Assembly (NCBI GenBank): GCA_001630475.1
Contig: KV419416.1
Location: 72,477 to 136,476 of the forward strand
Origin: Sistotremastrum niveocremeum HHB9708
Taxonomy: Eukaryota > Basidiomycota > Agaricomycetes > Sistotremastrales > Sistotremastraceae
DNA: 64,000 nucleotides
Direction of reading: 5' to 3'
This document shows, piece after piece, positions 1-10,299 of this stretch; the first letter of the stretch is position 1; every line of letters begins with the position of its first letter. The notes beneath the pieces were generated by a model. It did no database searches. It worked only from the letters and a program-made list of their open reading frames with translations, and was not told the DNA's origin. The position numbers and the translations under genes are program-made.

Positions 1-557
1 AATAGGATAAAATATAGATTAAATTTGTATATATAGAACGCGTATATAGGGTCTAAATACACTTTTATATCTTGCCGTAACACTGCGAAACAACACTTAT
101 CGCGATGAAACGAGTTTGTTAACGAGAGTAAGGGTCGGACGCGAAGTGTAGTATACGAACGCCACAAAGTTTGAGCACCCCTTTTTGTTTTCCGTTCGGC
201 TGCCGGTTCTAGCGTCGGCACGTGCTTCTCGGAGGTGGCGGCCCCCAGGCACGGATGTGGGAATTTGGTACAAACTCCTTATTTGGAAACGATTGTGTGC
301 AAATGTATGGAAAGATTCGCGGAAATCTCCGAATGCGGGTAATTTCCGTAGCAACAGGAGTTCTCTCCTGACATTCGATCGGAAGATTTAGTGTGGGGTC
401 CGCACGTGGCTAATTTACCGCGCGAGGTCCTCGCCCGTCTGGATCGCTGCCCGAGCACCCGAGGTCTATATCTCTCCCCTTCCCCTCTCCTCGACTCTGA
501 CGCTGCCCGTCTCTGCTCATCGCCGGCAACGACGAGCTCGACCGTTTGTGTCCGATC
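1..557. other. 5' flank of the RGS gene
   Basis: AT-rich for about the first 110 bases, then more balanced. Short open frames on both strands show no recognisable protein. A pyrimidine-rich stretch around 470-500 lies shortly before the ATG of the RGS gene and probably belongs to its promoter or 5' UTR. Confidence 0.5.
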
Positions 558-2668
558 ATGCTCTTTCGACGGCGACAGTCAGCAGCTCTCACCCCCCAGA
601 ATTCGTCATCCACTCGCTCTTCTAATGCTACAAAGTACCGCACTCAGGACGACACCTATTCTGTCAATTTTTTCAAGTGGGCCGCTAGTGCGCAACTCGC
701 AAAGCTGAAGGGAATCACACTAGCCCATATTCTCTCCGGCGATACCTGCGAGCCTCTCAGGTGAGTCTTGACGTCGTGTACCCACGCCGACAGCAGCTTA
801 CAGAGCCCATTTTCGTCGTTGCAGCCTCGCTGAATTCGAGGCTTATTTGTCGTTCAGGGTGTGCAACCTTCTAACCCAATCCGAAACTCCGACTCACTGT
901 TTGTTTGACCGTAGGAACACTCTCTTGAGAACCTGCAATTTCTTGTATGGTACCAGTCATATCGCTCGAGGTTCTTCGAGCTTCCTCAAGAACAACAGGC
1001 CCTGAGTCCGGGTCCAAAAGCCTATGAATTCAAAATGGGGGCGCCAAGCAGGGCAGCCCTCGATCGCAAGGCCTTTCCACAATATACCCCTGCCAATGCT
1101 GATAACACTCCCCTTACTCCTCCCCTGAACGCCTACACTTCAGCCTCGACCAACAAAACAGCAGAGGGCGACGATCCTCAATATCTCATTGTACCCGATA
1201 CCCCCATTACACCTCACGCCGATCTCTCACCTCCCGACCCACTACTGCAACCTAATGTTGCTAATTATACCCGCAACGCCCCGCCGCCCCTGATGACTAT
1301 GTTCGGCAGTCGTACTACAGACAGTACTAATATGAACCCCTTCTCGCCACCCTTTCCCCCCTCACCCGCTGCAACGCCTCTCACTCCGGGTATTCAGCCA
1401 TTCCGGGATGAAGCTCTCCGTATCGTTGCGACGTTTCTGCGACCAGGTGCCGTCAAGGAACTGGCTCTAGACGAAATCGTTCGCGAGGCGGTTCTCAAAA
1501 ATCTAGTGTGGAACACCCATCCGGACGTGTTTCAGCCTGCATATGAGGCGATCTATGACATCGTGGAGCATCACAGCGTCCCTGCTTTTCTGCTTCATGC
1601 TAGTGCCAATATCAACCTGCCGAAACAAATTTTCTGGTACTGGATCGGCACACTGCACATCATCATGTCGATCCTGATTGCCCTATCCCTGATCCTCATG
1701 ATCGAGGTCCCGCCTCAGACAAAGAGAGCATACAGACTGTTTGCTGTGCCTTTCACGTGGATGGGGTCTATGCAGTTCTATAGCGCCACACGCGGGTCAG
1801 TTCTTCTTTGTCATCACATTTTTTTGCTTCCTTAACATTTTGGTTTCAGATTTTGCACTCAGGTCTTCGGAAGAGATGCTGTTCAATTGCGGTCCTGGGA
1901 AATCCAAGAAGTGGATGAAGAAGCTGCGGAATATTGGAGCAAGGTCAAAGGGAACGATCGAGTCCAGACTGCCCTCGCTCAACACCCGCCTGGGCTTGTT
2001 TCAAAGCCTGGGAAACCGAACATGGCCATGCTGCCACTCACCGAATCCGAAAAACCCAAGCTGATCGCTCTGGATCAGCTAAAACCAGACGTCCATCGAA
2101 CGACGACGAGTACGAGCGCAAGTACACAAGGCGGGAACTCGAGCAAGTTTACCACGCGGTCTGCGACTTCGACTTCTCCGCTTGAAGAATGGGGAGTGGA
2201 AGATACGTTAAACATCGACGATCCTCGCTCGTTTACGTCTGCCGTCACTTCGAATGCGAAACCGGCAGAAAGCGACGCCGGCGGGGCCACGCTTCCGAAA
2301 TTGAGATACAACTGGGATGATCCTTGGGATTCACCTGAGGAAGAGCAGCCCGAGTATCAGGACCGACCTAGCTTGAATGGACGGTCTAGAAAAACGATGG
2401 GCGAGGCTGTCATCAGTATTGACGTTCGGGAGACGAGAAATGGATATCGCCGACCGCCGATATTCGGTCCCGAAAAAGTCGTTAGAGATCCCAGAATTAT
2501 GGCTTTACACAAGTCAATTCTGCGACAGATATTACTTGTTGGATTTGTGTGGACCGCGGTAAGTACCTTCATGTTTCAGAATTTGGAGTTGGAGCTCAAG
2601 TGATCCACTAGTTATTCACGGCTGTGATCATGGCGGTCCCCAGTGCACACCACCTACACAGACGTTAG
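558..2668 (+). CDS. RGS-domain membrane protein, Rax1-like
   Basis: Regulator of G-protein signalling fused to C-terminal membrane segments, the layout of yeast Rax1 (bud-site selection) and its fungal relatives. Exons read as 558-760, 825-858, 915-1795, 1850-2558 and 2612-2668, giving 627 aa with all phases matching. The N-terminal half of the RGS fold is seen in FEAYLSFREHSLENLQFLVW. A long Pro/Ser/Thr-rich insert (about residues 115-230) separates it from the helical second half, which includes EALRIVATFLRPGAVKELAL. Hydrophobic segments follow (HIIMSILIALSLILMIEV, LLVGFVWTALFTAVIMAV). The fourth intron is inferred because it restores a family-like membrane end and a stop at 2666. The G-alpha partner is not known. 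Family assignment is good; the Rax1 orthology is my inference. Confidence 0.82.
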
Positions 2669-3338
2669 ACTGGCCCAACAATCGGCCCCAGTTCTTGTGC
2701 ATCGTCCCTATCTTACACTTAGTCGCTTATTATCTTTTCCTCCTTGGTTTTTACGTTTTACATTTTATCATCGCCTCGCCACTTCTTCGGCTTCCCCAGT
2801 TCTCCGTCGCTCTATTGTATTTGTACTCTACTCACCTCATCTGTATACTCCCGGAATTCCGTGCCAAAATTAAAGGCTGCTCTCGTTCGTCCATTTTCCA
2901 GGAAATAGGCCTTTACGCTACGACATCAATAATCGCGTGGTAAACTCGGCACGCGAGACCGGCTGAACACGGCTGACACAAGCTCTCCATCTCTTCCCAC
3001 ACCCTCATCTACTCGCACTCGTGCTGTTCGCAGTCGATTTCTAACCACTCTTGACGAACCGTCGTTGAAGTCGGAGGGGTCGTGTTCGTGTTCGTTGTTG
3101 AGGATCGTTCGACAGTGGATTTGGTATCTAGTTGGTGAAAGAGAGCTTGAGTTGAGCGAGAAAGATAAGATTGAGAAGTCAAGTCTTGCCGCTTAGGAGC
3201 ATTATTAATTGTGAGCATCGATTCTTGGAGATTAGGAGGCTCGTACACGTTCGTTCGAGAGTTAACTCGGCAACGTCTTATCTTAGGAAAAACAAAAGTA
3301 ACTCTTGATCGAAGGAGTAAAGAGTCGAAAAAGGAGAG
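2669..3338. other. Intergenic between RGS gene and gis2
   Basis: About 670 bp with T-rich stretches and no coding sequence I can support. It holds the 3' end of the RGS transcript and the promoter and 5' UTR of gis2. The reverse-strand open frame at 3009-3401 overlaps the gis2 start and looks like a shadow. Confidence 0.5.
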
Positions 3339-4246
3339 ATGGCATTCCAGTATCCCAAGAAAGGTTGTTTCAAGTACGTCCAGCTCCCACATTCCACTCA
3401 TCCATCAATCACTTCACTAACTAACTAACTAAATCTCAGATGCGGGAACCGTAAGTCTCCGTTCCGTCCCGTCCCACCTTCCTCTGGCATCTGAAACTCG
3501 TCCTCGTCTTTGCTCCAAGTCGGCCACATAGCAGAAAATTGTGTCTCCCAAGAGCGCCTATGTTACAACTGTCGTCAACCAGGCCATGAATCCTCCGCTT
3601 GTCCGTCCCCGAGGAGTGTTAGCACTAAACAGTGTTATTCGTGTGGTGGTGTAGGGCATATCAGTGCTGATTGTCCGACTGTGAAGTTGCAACAGGCTTC
3701 GCATGGAGCGAATGGAGGGCAGAAATGTTATGTGAGTTCCACAGTGCTATCTTGAGAGGAACACGGTCTGAAGCCTAGTAAAGAGTTGCGGACGGTTTGG
3801 ACATATTGCTAGGAACTGTCCGACTGCTGCTGGAGGTGGTGGAGGCGGGTTCAGTGGTCAGCGCCCCGCTCCGTCTGGTCGAGGTCTCAACAATGCGACT
3901 ATTCCTCCTATCAAGTGCTATCGCTGTGGAGGTCTGAACCACATGTCTAGGTGAGCTCTATCGCAAGAATTCTTGATGTCCGCTCAAGTTGTGTCAAGGG
4001 ATTGTCTTGCTGCTCCTGGCGTTCACGTTTCTGATCAGACCGTGGTGCACAAGCCTGCCGCAAAGACCTGTTACAAGGTGAGTTTGTCGACGCGTCCTCT
4101 GGACCTGCTAACCCTGCCTTTTCCTGCAGTGCCAACAGGAGGGCCATGTGAGTTTGCTGTGCTCCTAGACGCAGCTTTTCTGACTCGATATTCTCTAGAT
4201 TGCGCGGGACTGTCCCCAAAACGCCGAGGCTGAGTATGCCGATTGA
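3339..4246 (+). CDS. gis2: Zinc-knuckle nucleic-acid-binding protein (Gis2/CNBP/Byr3 family)
   Basis: Single-stranded nucleic-acid-binding protein of the Gis2/CNBP family, known to act on mRNA translation and stress granules in yeast. Seven exons are read: 3339-3373, 3440-3450, 3520-3731, 3784-3950, 3999-4077, 4130-4147 and 4199-4246, giving 189 aa. Six CCHC knuckles (C-x2-C-x4-H-x4-C) are visible, for example CFKCGNLGHIAENC, CYNCRQPGHESSAC and CYSCGRFGHIARNC. A Gly-rich linker follows the fourth knuckle. Exon 2 is only 11 nt and exon 6 only 18 nt; both are needed to complete knuckles 1 and 6. Intron 1 ends with several CTAAC repeats before its acceptor. Length and knuckle count fit the family. 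Confidence 0.9.
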
Positions 4247-4628
4247 GAAGTAAGATCTATGAAGCTTGTGTACGATACGTCATATAATACGAGTCGTTTA
4301 CTAGTTTATTCAATTTCTTGGAAATCAAAACATTAATTCTGAGGTACAAATATACAACGGTGTAGCAACACTATAAGGCGACGTATCAAATACAGGTCAT
4401 GGCGGCTATGTCCAGGGTGATGGTAGTGTCCGGGTTATGTAGGCGGGTAAGGTACAAGGGTTCAGGGGTATCATAATGCAAGAAGACGAATAAGAATAGT
4501 CATGCGGTGACTTCCGTATATGAGCATGAGACGGATCTGACGTCGGACAATCAGCTAACTACGCATCGAGAGAGGAGCGCAGAACTCACGAATGATGTAG
4601 GAGATGACGATGATGCGAAATGAGAAAA
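4247..4628. other. Convergent intergenic spacer
   Basis: About 380 bp between the 3' ends of gis2 and the BTB gene. No gene or structured element is seen; expected to hold both 3' UTRs. Confidence 0.5.
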
Positions 4629-5507
4629 TTAGATGGTATCAGGCAGCTTGTCGATGCTAGCCTTGATTTCCAACAAGTAGTCATACGACTCTAAGATGCT
4701 AGCTCCGCATCGTTGACATCCAGCAACGGCGGACCTGGCGAGGAAACGCATCGAGAAAATGGTATCGGTGATAGGTGCTTTATGGAGCTCCTGCTTAGCC
4801 CGCATGTCAAAGTCTTCCCACCACTTTGGAGTCCCGGTATTCCCATAATGAGTCAAGCTGCATTGGGGACATTTGATATTGGGAGTGATGCGGAGGAGCT
4901 CGAGGGCTGCTGCGACTCGTTGACGGTGTAGGTCGAGGAGTCGATGGTAGTCGTATGCGGAGATGTATTTGAGATCTTCGCTCAGGGGGAGGTCGAGGAT
5001 GTTGGATCGGAGAGTCTCTCGTGAAGCTATCTTTGCTTCTTCGTAGAGCTCGAAACGACATGCGATGGCGTAGACGCGAGTTGGACTGGATTGGAGGTAT
5101 TCGGGGGAGATGAGGAGCTTCCGGAGCTTGGAGGTGGCGTCTTGCATGTCGAATTTAAGAGATGCTTCGAGCACGGGGACGAGGTGGTCGAGAGAGGTGA
5201 TGGTGGGGTCGGAGATGGGGTAAGTGAATTGGAGCAGAGTGCGAACGGTGAGTGCTGACTCTGAGACATCGACCACGTCGTCGTCGGTGTTGGGAGAGTC
5301 AAGGGCACTGTTCAGGACTGGACGTGGGATGGAGAAGAGGTCTTTCCAGAATTGAGACGATGCGGCCAAGATGGCACGGAAGACTCTGAATGTCTGACCA
5401 TCTGCACTGCGGATGGTGAAGTCGCCTTCAGTGAACTCGGGGTCCATGACAGACTTGAGCTGTTTCTCGACAGACATCGGTTGGGTTTGGGCAAGTAAGC
5501 CGGGCAT
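4629..5507 (-). CDS. BTB/POZ domain protein
   Basis: Intronless frame of 292 aa from the ATG at 5507; the open frame extends slightly further upstream but without an ATG. Residues about 28-140 look like a BTB/POZ fold: DFTIRSADGQTFRVFRAILA is the typical first strand-helix stretch, followed by SSQFWKDLF. Such basidiomycete proteins are numerous and mostly uncharacterised; a BTB fold suggests dimerisation or Cullin-3 adaptor use, which cannot be shown here. The C-terminal third has paired cysteines (CPQC near residue 215, CQRC near residue 265). It is divergently arranged with the small gene at 5749, leaving a 241-bp shared promoter. Confidence 0.8.
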   Translation of the reverse strand: MPGLLAQTQPMSVEKQLKSVMDPEFTEGDFTIRSADGQTFRVFRAILAASSQFWKDLFSIPRPVLNSALDSPNTDDDVVDVSESALTVRTLLQFTYPISDPTITSLDHLVPVLEASLKFDMQDATSKLRKLLISPEYLQSSPTRVYAIACRFELYEEAKIASRETLRSNILDLPLSEDLKYISAYDYHRLLDLHRQRVAAALELLRITPNIKCPQCSLTHYGNTGTPKWWEDFDMRAKQELHKAPITDTIFSMRFLARSAVAGCQRCGASILESYDYLLEIKASIDKLPDTI

Positions 5508-5748
5508 TAAGAACAAGTGAACAGGTGTGAAGATGCTATAGGGGAATGTCTCGGAGGCGGAAGCAAATTGAGGTCTTTATATAAGACAGCCTGAGACCGG
5601 AGCGCTACATTTAAGGGAAGAGAGACTGGGAGCGTGAAAGAACTGAAACAGGCCCGAGACATGAGAGTGGCTCGAATCGGAACCAGGTCATCGCCTCCGC
5701 CGTCGTCAGCGCTGCTCGGATCTAACGGGCGGTGCTCCGACACTTTCC

Positions 5749-6042
5749 ATGGCATCCAAGTCGTTCGAGCCACCAGAGCCAGACAATGAAAGTCGCATCC
5801 CAATCACGCCAGGTCTTATGAGGTCTATCTTTGCCTCGTCCCGTACATCCACAGAGGAGCGGTCAATTTCTCGCATTGCTTTCTTCAGGTACGTCGAATT
5901 TTCTTGCTTTTCTTGAAAGATTTTGGTTTCATATATATTCAGGTTCAGTGGGTTCTTGCTGAGTTGCCTGGGCATCAGTCTTGCCGCCGCTAGGAGTTAT
6001 GGAAGAAGGAGCGCAACCAGTTTCCTCGGCGCGGTAGTCTGA
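5749..6042 (+). CDS. Small orphan protein with one membrane segment
   Basis: Two exons, 5749-5888 and 5943-6042, join in frame to 79 aa through a clean GTACGT...TTCAG intron. Residues 1-45 are polar and Ser/Arg/Glu-rich; a single hydrophobic segment follows (FSGFLLSCLGISLAAA), then a short Arg-rich end. I recognise no family. A short soluble N-terminus, one helix and a basic C-terminus would suit a small mitochondrial or ER membrane protein, but that is a guess. Support comes from the splice sites and phase only, so a spurious frame remains possible. Confidence 0.5.
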
Positions 6043-6849
6043 CGAACTCCTGGTCACTCGCTGCACCACAGCACGTCAACTGCGAGTCAAGCTCCTCAGT
6101 CGCTCAGCCACAGTACTGTTACCCTCTTATGATGGCTTGAATATATCCCTCACGACACTGGTCATTCCATGTGCAAAAAGCTCTGTGCTACATTCAGCTA
6201 AGCCGGCGCTGGACGATCATCATTTCGGGCATAGCCCCTCGATTCTCGGGATCAAATTTTCATTATGCGCGACGAACGGGTTCTTTGACTTTAAGCATTC
6301 CCCAGAACCGTGGCAGTGTCCTGAATCCGGCGACATCATCGCGCGCCATCATCCCAATCAATCAATGACCGTCGAGTAATCTCTCTGGCCCCGTTTCTCG
6401 AAGACGAGGTCGTAGTGTTGCGTGTACTATAAGTACCCTACGGCATACGTACATGAATGGAGACCGCATTTCTACAGGATGCTTCCAACTGTTGGGCTAC
6501 TCGACAACATGGAAGGTTTCTGATGTCTATTATTGTCGAACTCGGGTCTACAACTGTCGCCCTGCATCACATATTACAGCGGAGCCAATCTGTCGAGGTC
6601 TGACCTCAGTTGCATATCATGGATCATTGGATGCCGTGTTCAGGTCCAATGCATATGCCTGTGAAGGTGCTCTGCACGCGTACCCCCCCTCATCGGCACT
6701 CTCCTTCCGCTGAGGAGACCGCAGGCAGCATACTGTCGCTCCGCTGTTTTGTGGTGAAGCTCAGCCCTTTTACCTACGGAATGCAGTGTTCTTCAATCGC
6801 GGAGTCGAGTCACTGAGCATTAAGAACAACGGATTCCACGTCCGAGTCA
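6043..6849. other. Convergent intergenic, no gene seen
   Basis: About 800 bp between the stops of the small orphan gene and the sirtuin. Only short frames without family resemblance are present on either strand, and no repeat structure was noticed. Confidence 0.45.
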
Positions 6850-7910
6850 TCAGATTTCCAAGGGAACGTCACCAAACAAGACCTGAGGCAGGACGGTCTC
6901 ACAAGGTCCAAGGAACAGAAAATCGGCACGATTGTCGCCTTTCGTGTTCTCAATGTTGAACACTGCAACTTTCCCTCCTCTCTCGCGGATTGCGCTCGCG
7001 AAGCCAGCCGCAGGATATACCTTCGCGCCGTCAGCACAATCACTCGTTGTATGGAAAGGAGAGTTGTCCCACCGTTGATGACGTCCCAATTATAAGTCCT
7101 AAATCAGCACCCTCAATAATATCATCGATCTCGTTCAAGAACCACGGCGTCTCTCCAAACCAAACGACCCCTGGTCTCGCGAGTCCACCGCACCTCGAAC
7201 ACCTCGGAAGATCCTCAACAGGGATGGCAACCTCCTTCTCTTGTCTCTCCATAACAAGCTCCGTCCCGCCCAGTGCTGCACAAATCGGCGAATCAAGATT
7301 TTGTTCCCTGTGACCACATTGGGTACATTTAGTGTCTAGGAGACGCCCATGCATTTCGAGAACACGATGCTTGGCATCTGCAATTGTGTCGGGATCCTGC
7401 ATTTGTGAGCGCTCAAGGATTGTTTGTAATGCGCGGGGACTGAGACCGTCTACGTTTTGAGTGATGAGGTGAAATGATTGGGTGTTTGGGGCGACGTGTT
7501 TCAGGTTGTTGGGGATGCATAGGTTGGCTAAGGCGTAATGTGCGGGATTAGGGTTCGCCTGAAGTACTCTGCGCGATCGTGTTATTGCTGATTAGTTATA
7601 ATTGAGCATTTTGGTATACTTCTCTCGTCTCATATGATAGAATTGCCAGACAAGACTGGGATCGTCTTCGAAAGCTTCGGGAGTTGCGAGACTTATAGCA
7701 TCATAATTTCTCCAGAGTCCACCTGCACCTCGGAACGTAGCCAAGCCTATACCACTCAAGAAAGACAAGTAACAATTTAGACAAAATTCAAGTCATCGAT
7801 GGGATAGAGCCACCTGAAGCAGCAGAAAGACCGGCGCCAGCGACAGCAACGATTCGTTTGCTATTCCGAAGCAGAGTGCGGAATTCTTCAATATTACGGG
7901 AAGGTGCCAT
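6850..7910 (-). CDS. NAD-dependent protein deacylase, sirtuin (SIRT5-like)
   Basis: Class III deacylase using NAD to remove acyl groups from lysine. Read on the minus strand from the ATG at 7910. The N-terminus shows the NAD-binding GAGLSAASG motif, then [31 protein letters not shown] and the catalytic-His region [12 protein letters not shown]. Two Cys pairs (CTQC and CSRC) form the zinc site. The end reads [10 protein letters not shown] joined to [11 protein letters not shown] and KVAVFN. These last blocks resemble animal SIRT5 and bacterial CobB more than Sir2 or Hst1. Several short introns interrupt it, and the last joins the Thr-Ser-Ser block to VYPAA. Localisation is not evident. Exon borders in the middle were not all fixed. 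Confidence 0.85.
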
Positions 7911-9524
7911 AGTTAGGTTTCAACGAGAATAGTATATCACCCACCAGTGATGCTCATTCGAGTTATGGGCGAGTTACTGTGCTGCAAGTAGGAGCAGCGC
8001 TTCGGATTCGACGCCGGCGCATCGACTGCTTTACGGATTCGGAATTCTTGATGAAAATGCTATAGCACAAATTCAAAGTCGACTCCTCTTGACTGCAAAG
8101 CAGTGCTCTGACTCTTCAGAAAGCAATTCATTCTCAGCTCGAATTCGCCACAAGTAACAGCCATTTTTCAACATCCGCTCTCCATCTTCTTCTTCCCCTC
8201 TCTCATGCTACAGTTGATTTCCCCCATCAACTTCTTGTTTTGCCGCTTCTCTACGTCCTGGTTTGATGTACACTCCGTATAAATCGGCGACAGGGTACTG
8301 TCGTGGGCGGGCCGGGTTGCATTGGCTTGGTGGGCGGAGGGGATGTCGAAGCTCGTTGTCGTGTAGAAGGTACGTTGAGTGAAGCGATGGACGACCCAGA
8401 TCAAAGCATATCCGAAACGTTCGTCTTTGCCTTCCTTTTCGTCCTTGCTCATGTGACGACGAGGTCCTCTACAGCTGCGCCGCCGGACTGCACATCCTAT
8501 CATCGCCGTGCATTCTTGAAATCAGTCATTGCAGCACGATGGTGATTTGATTCGGCTTGCAAGGTGTCATAGAATGCTGCAATAGCGCAGTCGAGAGCGT
8601 AATTTTGAGACGCGGAATAATGCCTCGTGAAAGGGGAAGCAGAGGCCCTCCCCCGAAGTGATCGTCGCCTTTGCGACTCGTTCTCGTAGCCTCGGCTTGA
8701 AATTGATTCCGTGGCTGAATGGAGCCATCGATGATGGTCGACTCGGAAAGGACAGACTATCGACCGGTGCGACTCCTTCGGTCGACCGTTCGGTGAAAGC
8801 ATAAGCATTAGACTCTTCGGCCGATGACCAACGAGCAATTAGATGTATAACGTTACGAGGCGTCGTCCTCCCTGTTTTAGCTAGAGATATCACAGCTCTG
8901 TCGAAATCCATACTCGATTGTACACGTACCATGCGTAAATCCCCCCATGAACTAGGTACGACCGCGCCCCGCGCCATCCTGATCTTCCTGCGATATAGAG
9001 ACACTTGAAGACGCCTCGGTTCTGACTGCTTGAGGCCTATATTTAGTCTCCGCAATAACTGTATGAATCGATTTTCGTGAAGGAGCATTAAAGAGGCAGG
9101 TGGGGAGGAGGAGAACGTGCGGTCGGGGTTTGCCGAGAGTTCCAACACGAACGCCTTTCCTGTTGCGCAAGTGTTATCAAAGCAAAACGAGATGCGATCG
9201 CCCTAGACCAAGTACTGAAGTCATTCTGTTTCCCATAAAGCGCAATATCAGAGTGATAACACAAGAGTTTTGGTCGTTGTGTAGTCAAAATGAGCACGAG
9301 ATTCAATGATGACAACAAAATGCTATATTTCTTTCACAGTCAAGAATCGCGTGTATTCGTACATACATTGCAGTACTCAAGTTAAATTTCAGTGAGAAAC
9401 AGAATAAGCGATACAATTACATTTGATTCAGCGCCTTGAACGCGTTGGACATTAGTGCGATGAAGGCTCTCGTCGGCATCTTTCTTCGAAGCAACATGTT
9501 ATTTTGCAGATTGGCGTATGTAGT
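7911..9524. other. Gene-poor stretch upstream of the MITE
   Basis: About 1.6 kb between the sirtuin start and the MITE. Two minus-strand frames stand out. One is 8168-8452 (ATG at 8452, 94 aa, charged N-terminus and Thr/Ser-rich middle). The other is 8567-9148, whose only ATGs are internal and whose composition is Arg/Ser-rich. Neither resembles a known family or shows convincing splice structure. I treat them as unproven. Confidence 0.4.
8168..8452 (-). CDS. Doubtful 94-aa hypothetical protein
   Basis: Unspliced frame from the ATG at 8452. It begins with a charged stretch (MSKDEKEGKDERFGYALIWV) and continues with a Ser/Thr-rich middle and a basic end (EKRQNKK). No family is recognised. It lies head-to-head with nothing and about 260 bp upstream of the sirtuin start on the same strand. 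Listed only because the start is clean and the region is otherwise empty; it may be a chance frame. Confidence 0.18.
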   Translation of the reverse strand: MSKDEKEGKDERFGYALIWVVHRFTQRTFYTTTSFDIPSAHQANATRPAHDSTLSPIYTECTSNQDVEKRQNKKLMGEINCSMREGKKKMESGC

Positions 9525-9532
9525 ATAGAGCT

Positions 9533-9814
9533 TAAGGCCTCCAACGAATATATACTTGCCTTACCTGGGTACCTGCATGCAGGTACCTGCCTGTTTTTTT
9601 CAGCCAAAATCCCATACTTGTACTTGGCAAGTACAGGTACTTACTTGCCTATACTTGCCTAAATAACCCCTATTTACTAGTAAAAATAGCAGGCAGGTAC
9701 CTGCCTAAATGTCCGGCCGATAATCTCATACCTGCCTACAGTGTATTAGGCAGGTACCCTTGGCAAGTATACTTGCGGATATCCTTAAATGGGCTATATT
9801 CGTTGGAAGCCTTA
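9533..9814. mobile_element. 282-bp MITE, hAT-like by target duplication and TIR
   Basis: The terminal inverted repeats are 20 bp, TAAGGCYTCCAACGAATATA, with one mismatch between ends. The 8-bp direct repeat ATAGAGCT flanks both sides (9525-9532 and 9815-9822). An 8-bp duplication and a terminus matching YARNG are hallmarks of the hAT superfamily. The inside has no coding capacity and is built of nested palindromes: a 20-bp one at 9568-9587, a 16-bp one at 9691-9706, and a stem of GGCAAGTA (9626-9633) with TACTTGCC (9642-9649). The near-perfect ends suggest a fairly recent insertion. The right duplication touches the last base of the neighbouring zinc-finger stop codon, so the element sits in that gene's 3' UTR. 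Confidence 0.85.
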
Positions 9815-9821
9815 ATAGAGC

Positions 9822-10299
9822 TCAAGAAGAAACCAATGTAGTGCGCTGTGTGATCTGTGTATCGATGGTTAGAAGGTGTTGCCTAGGTGCATTGGAGGCT
9901 AATATATCTGAGCTCACCTTCCTTTGACTGTTATCGCGAGGATGACACTTGCGATAATGAACCAGAAGATGATCATTTCGTTTATACGAGCGATGGGGGT
10001 AAGGGCATCGGTAGCAGTAATATGGACGATCAGGCGAATGAATTCGCCGGTGCCCTACGGGTTTGAGAATAAGTTAGTGAAGGTTGCCATGAGAGACCGT
10101 AGATAACGTACTTTGGCAGTCATACTTTCGAACAAATGCACGCCCACAAGTAGGGCATTTGAACTCCGTCGGCTTTGGGTTGCGCCTCCTTTGCGCTGAC
10201 GGACGTGTTGTTTTAGTGCCAGTGTTAGCTGTAGCCTTCATATATGCACAAAATGTTTAGAGAGTACTTGACAATGAGCAGGAGTTGTCGACGCACCAT
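9822..10299 (-). CDS. Small two-finger C2H2 zinc-finger protein
   Basis: Exons on the minus strand: 10299-10297 (ATG only), 10235-10112, 10054-9918 and 9854-9822, giving 98 aa. A basic N-terminus (RPSAQRRRNPKP) precedes finger 1, CPTCGRAFVRKYDCQRHRRIH, which fits C-x2-C-x12-H-x3-H. A Krüppel-like linker HSPDRPYYC leads to a less regular finger 2 ending HYRKCHP. It is likely a nuclear DNA-binding protein; the target is unknown. An alternative start is the in-frame ATG at 10241, which needs no first intron and gives nearly the same protein. The MITE lies directly behind the stop codon. Small size may mean a specialised regulator or a truncated gene. Confidence 0.68.

Noticed and set aside
3009-3401. 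130-codon frame antisense to the gis2 start
   Set aside because: Overlaps the gis2 leader and first exon; composition looks like a reverse shadow.
8567-9148. 193-codon minus-strand frame
   Set aside because: Begins without ATG, no family likeness, no splice structure, Arg/Ser-rich chance composition.
9532-9815. TTAA at both ends of the MITE, suggesting a piggyBac-type insertion
   Set aside because: The TTAA is part of the inverted repeats; the longer 8-bp duplication ATAGAGCT lies outside it and fits hAT better.
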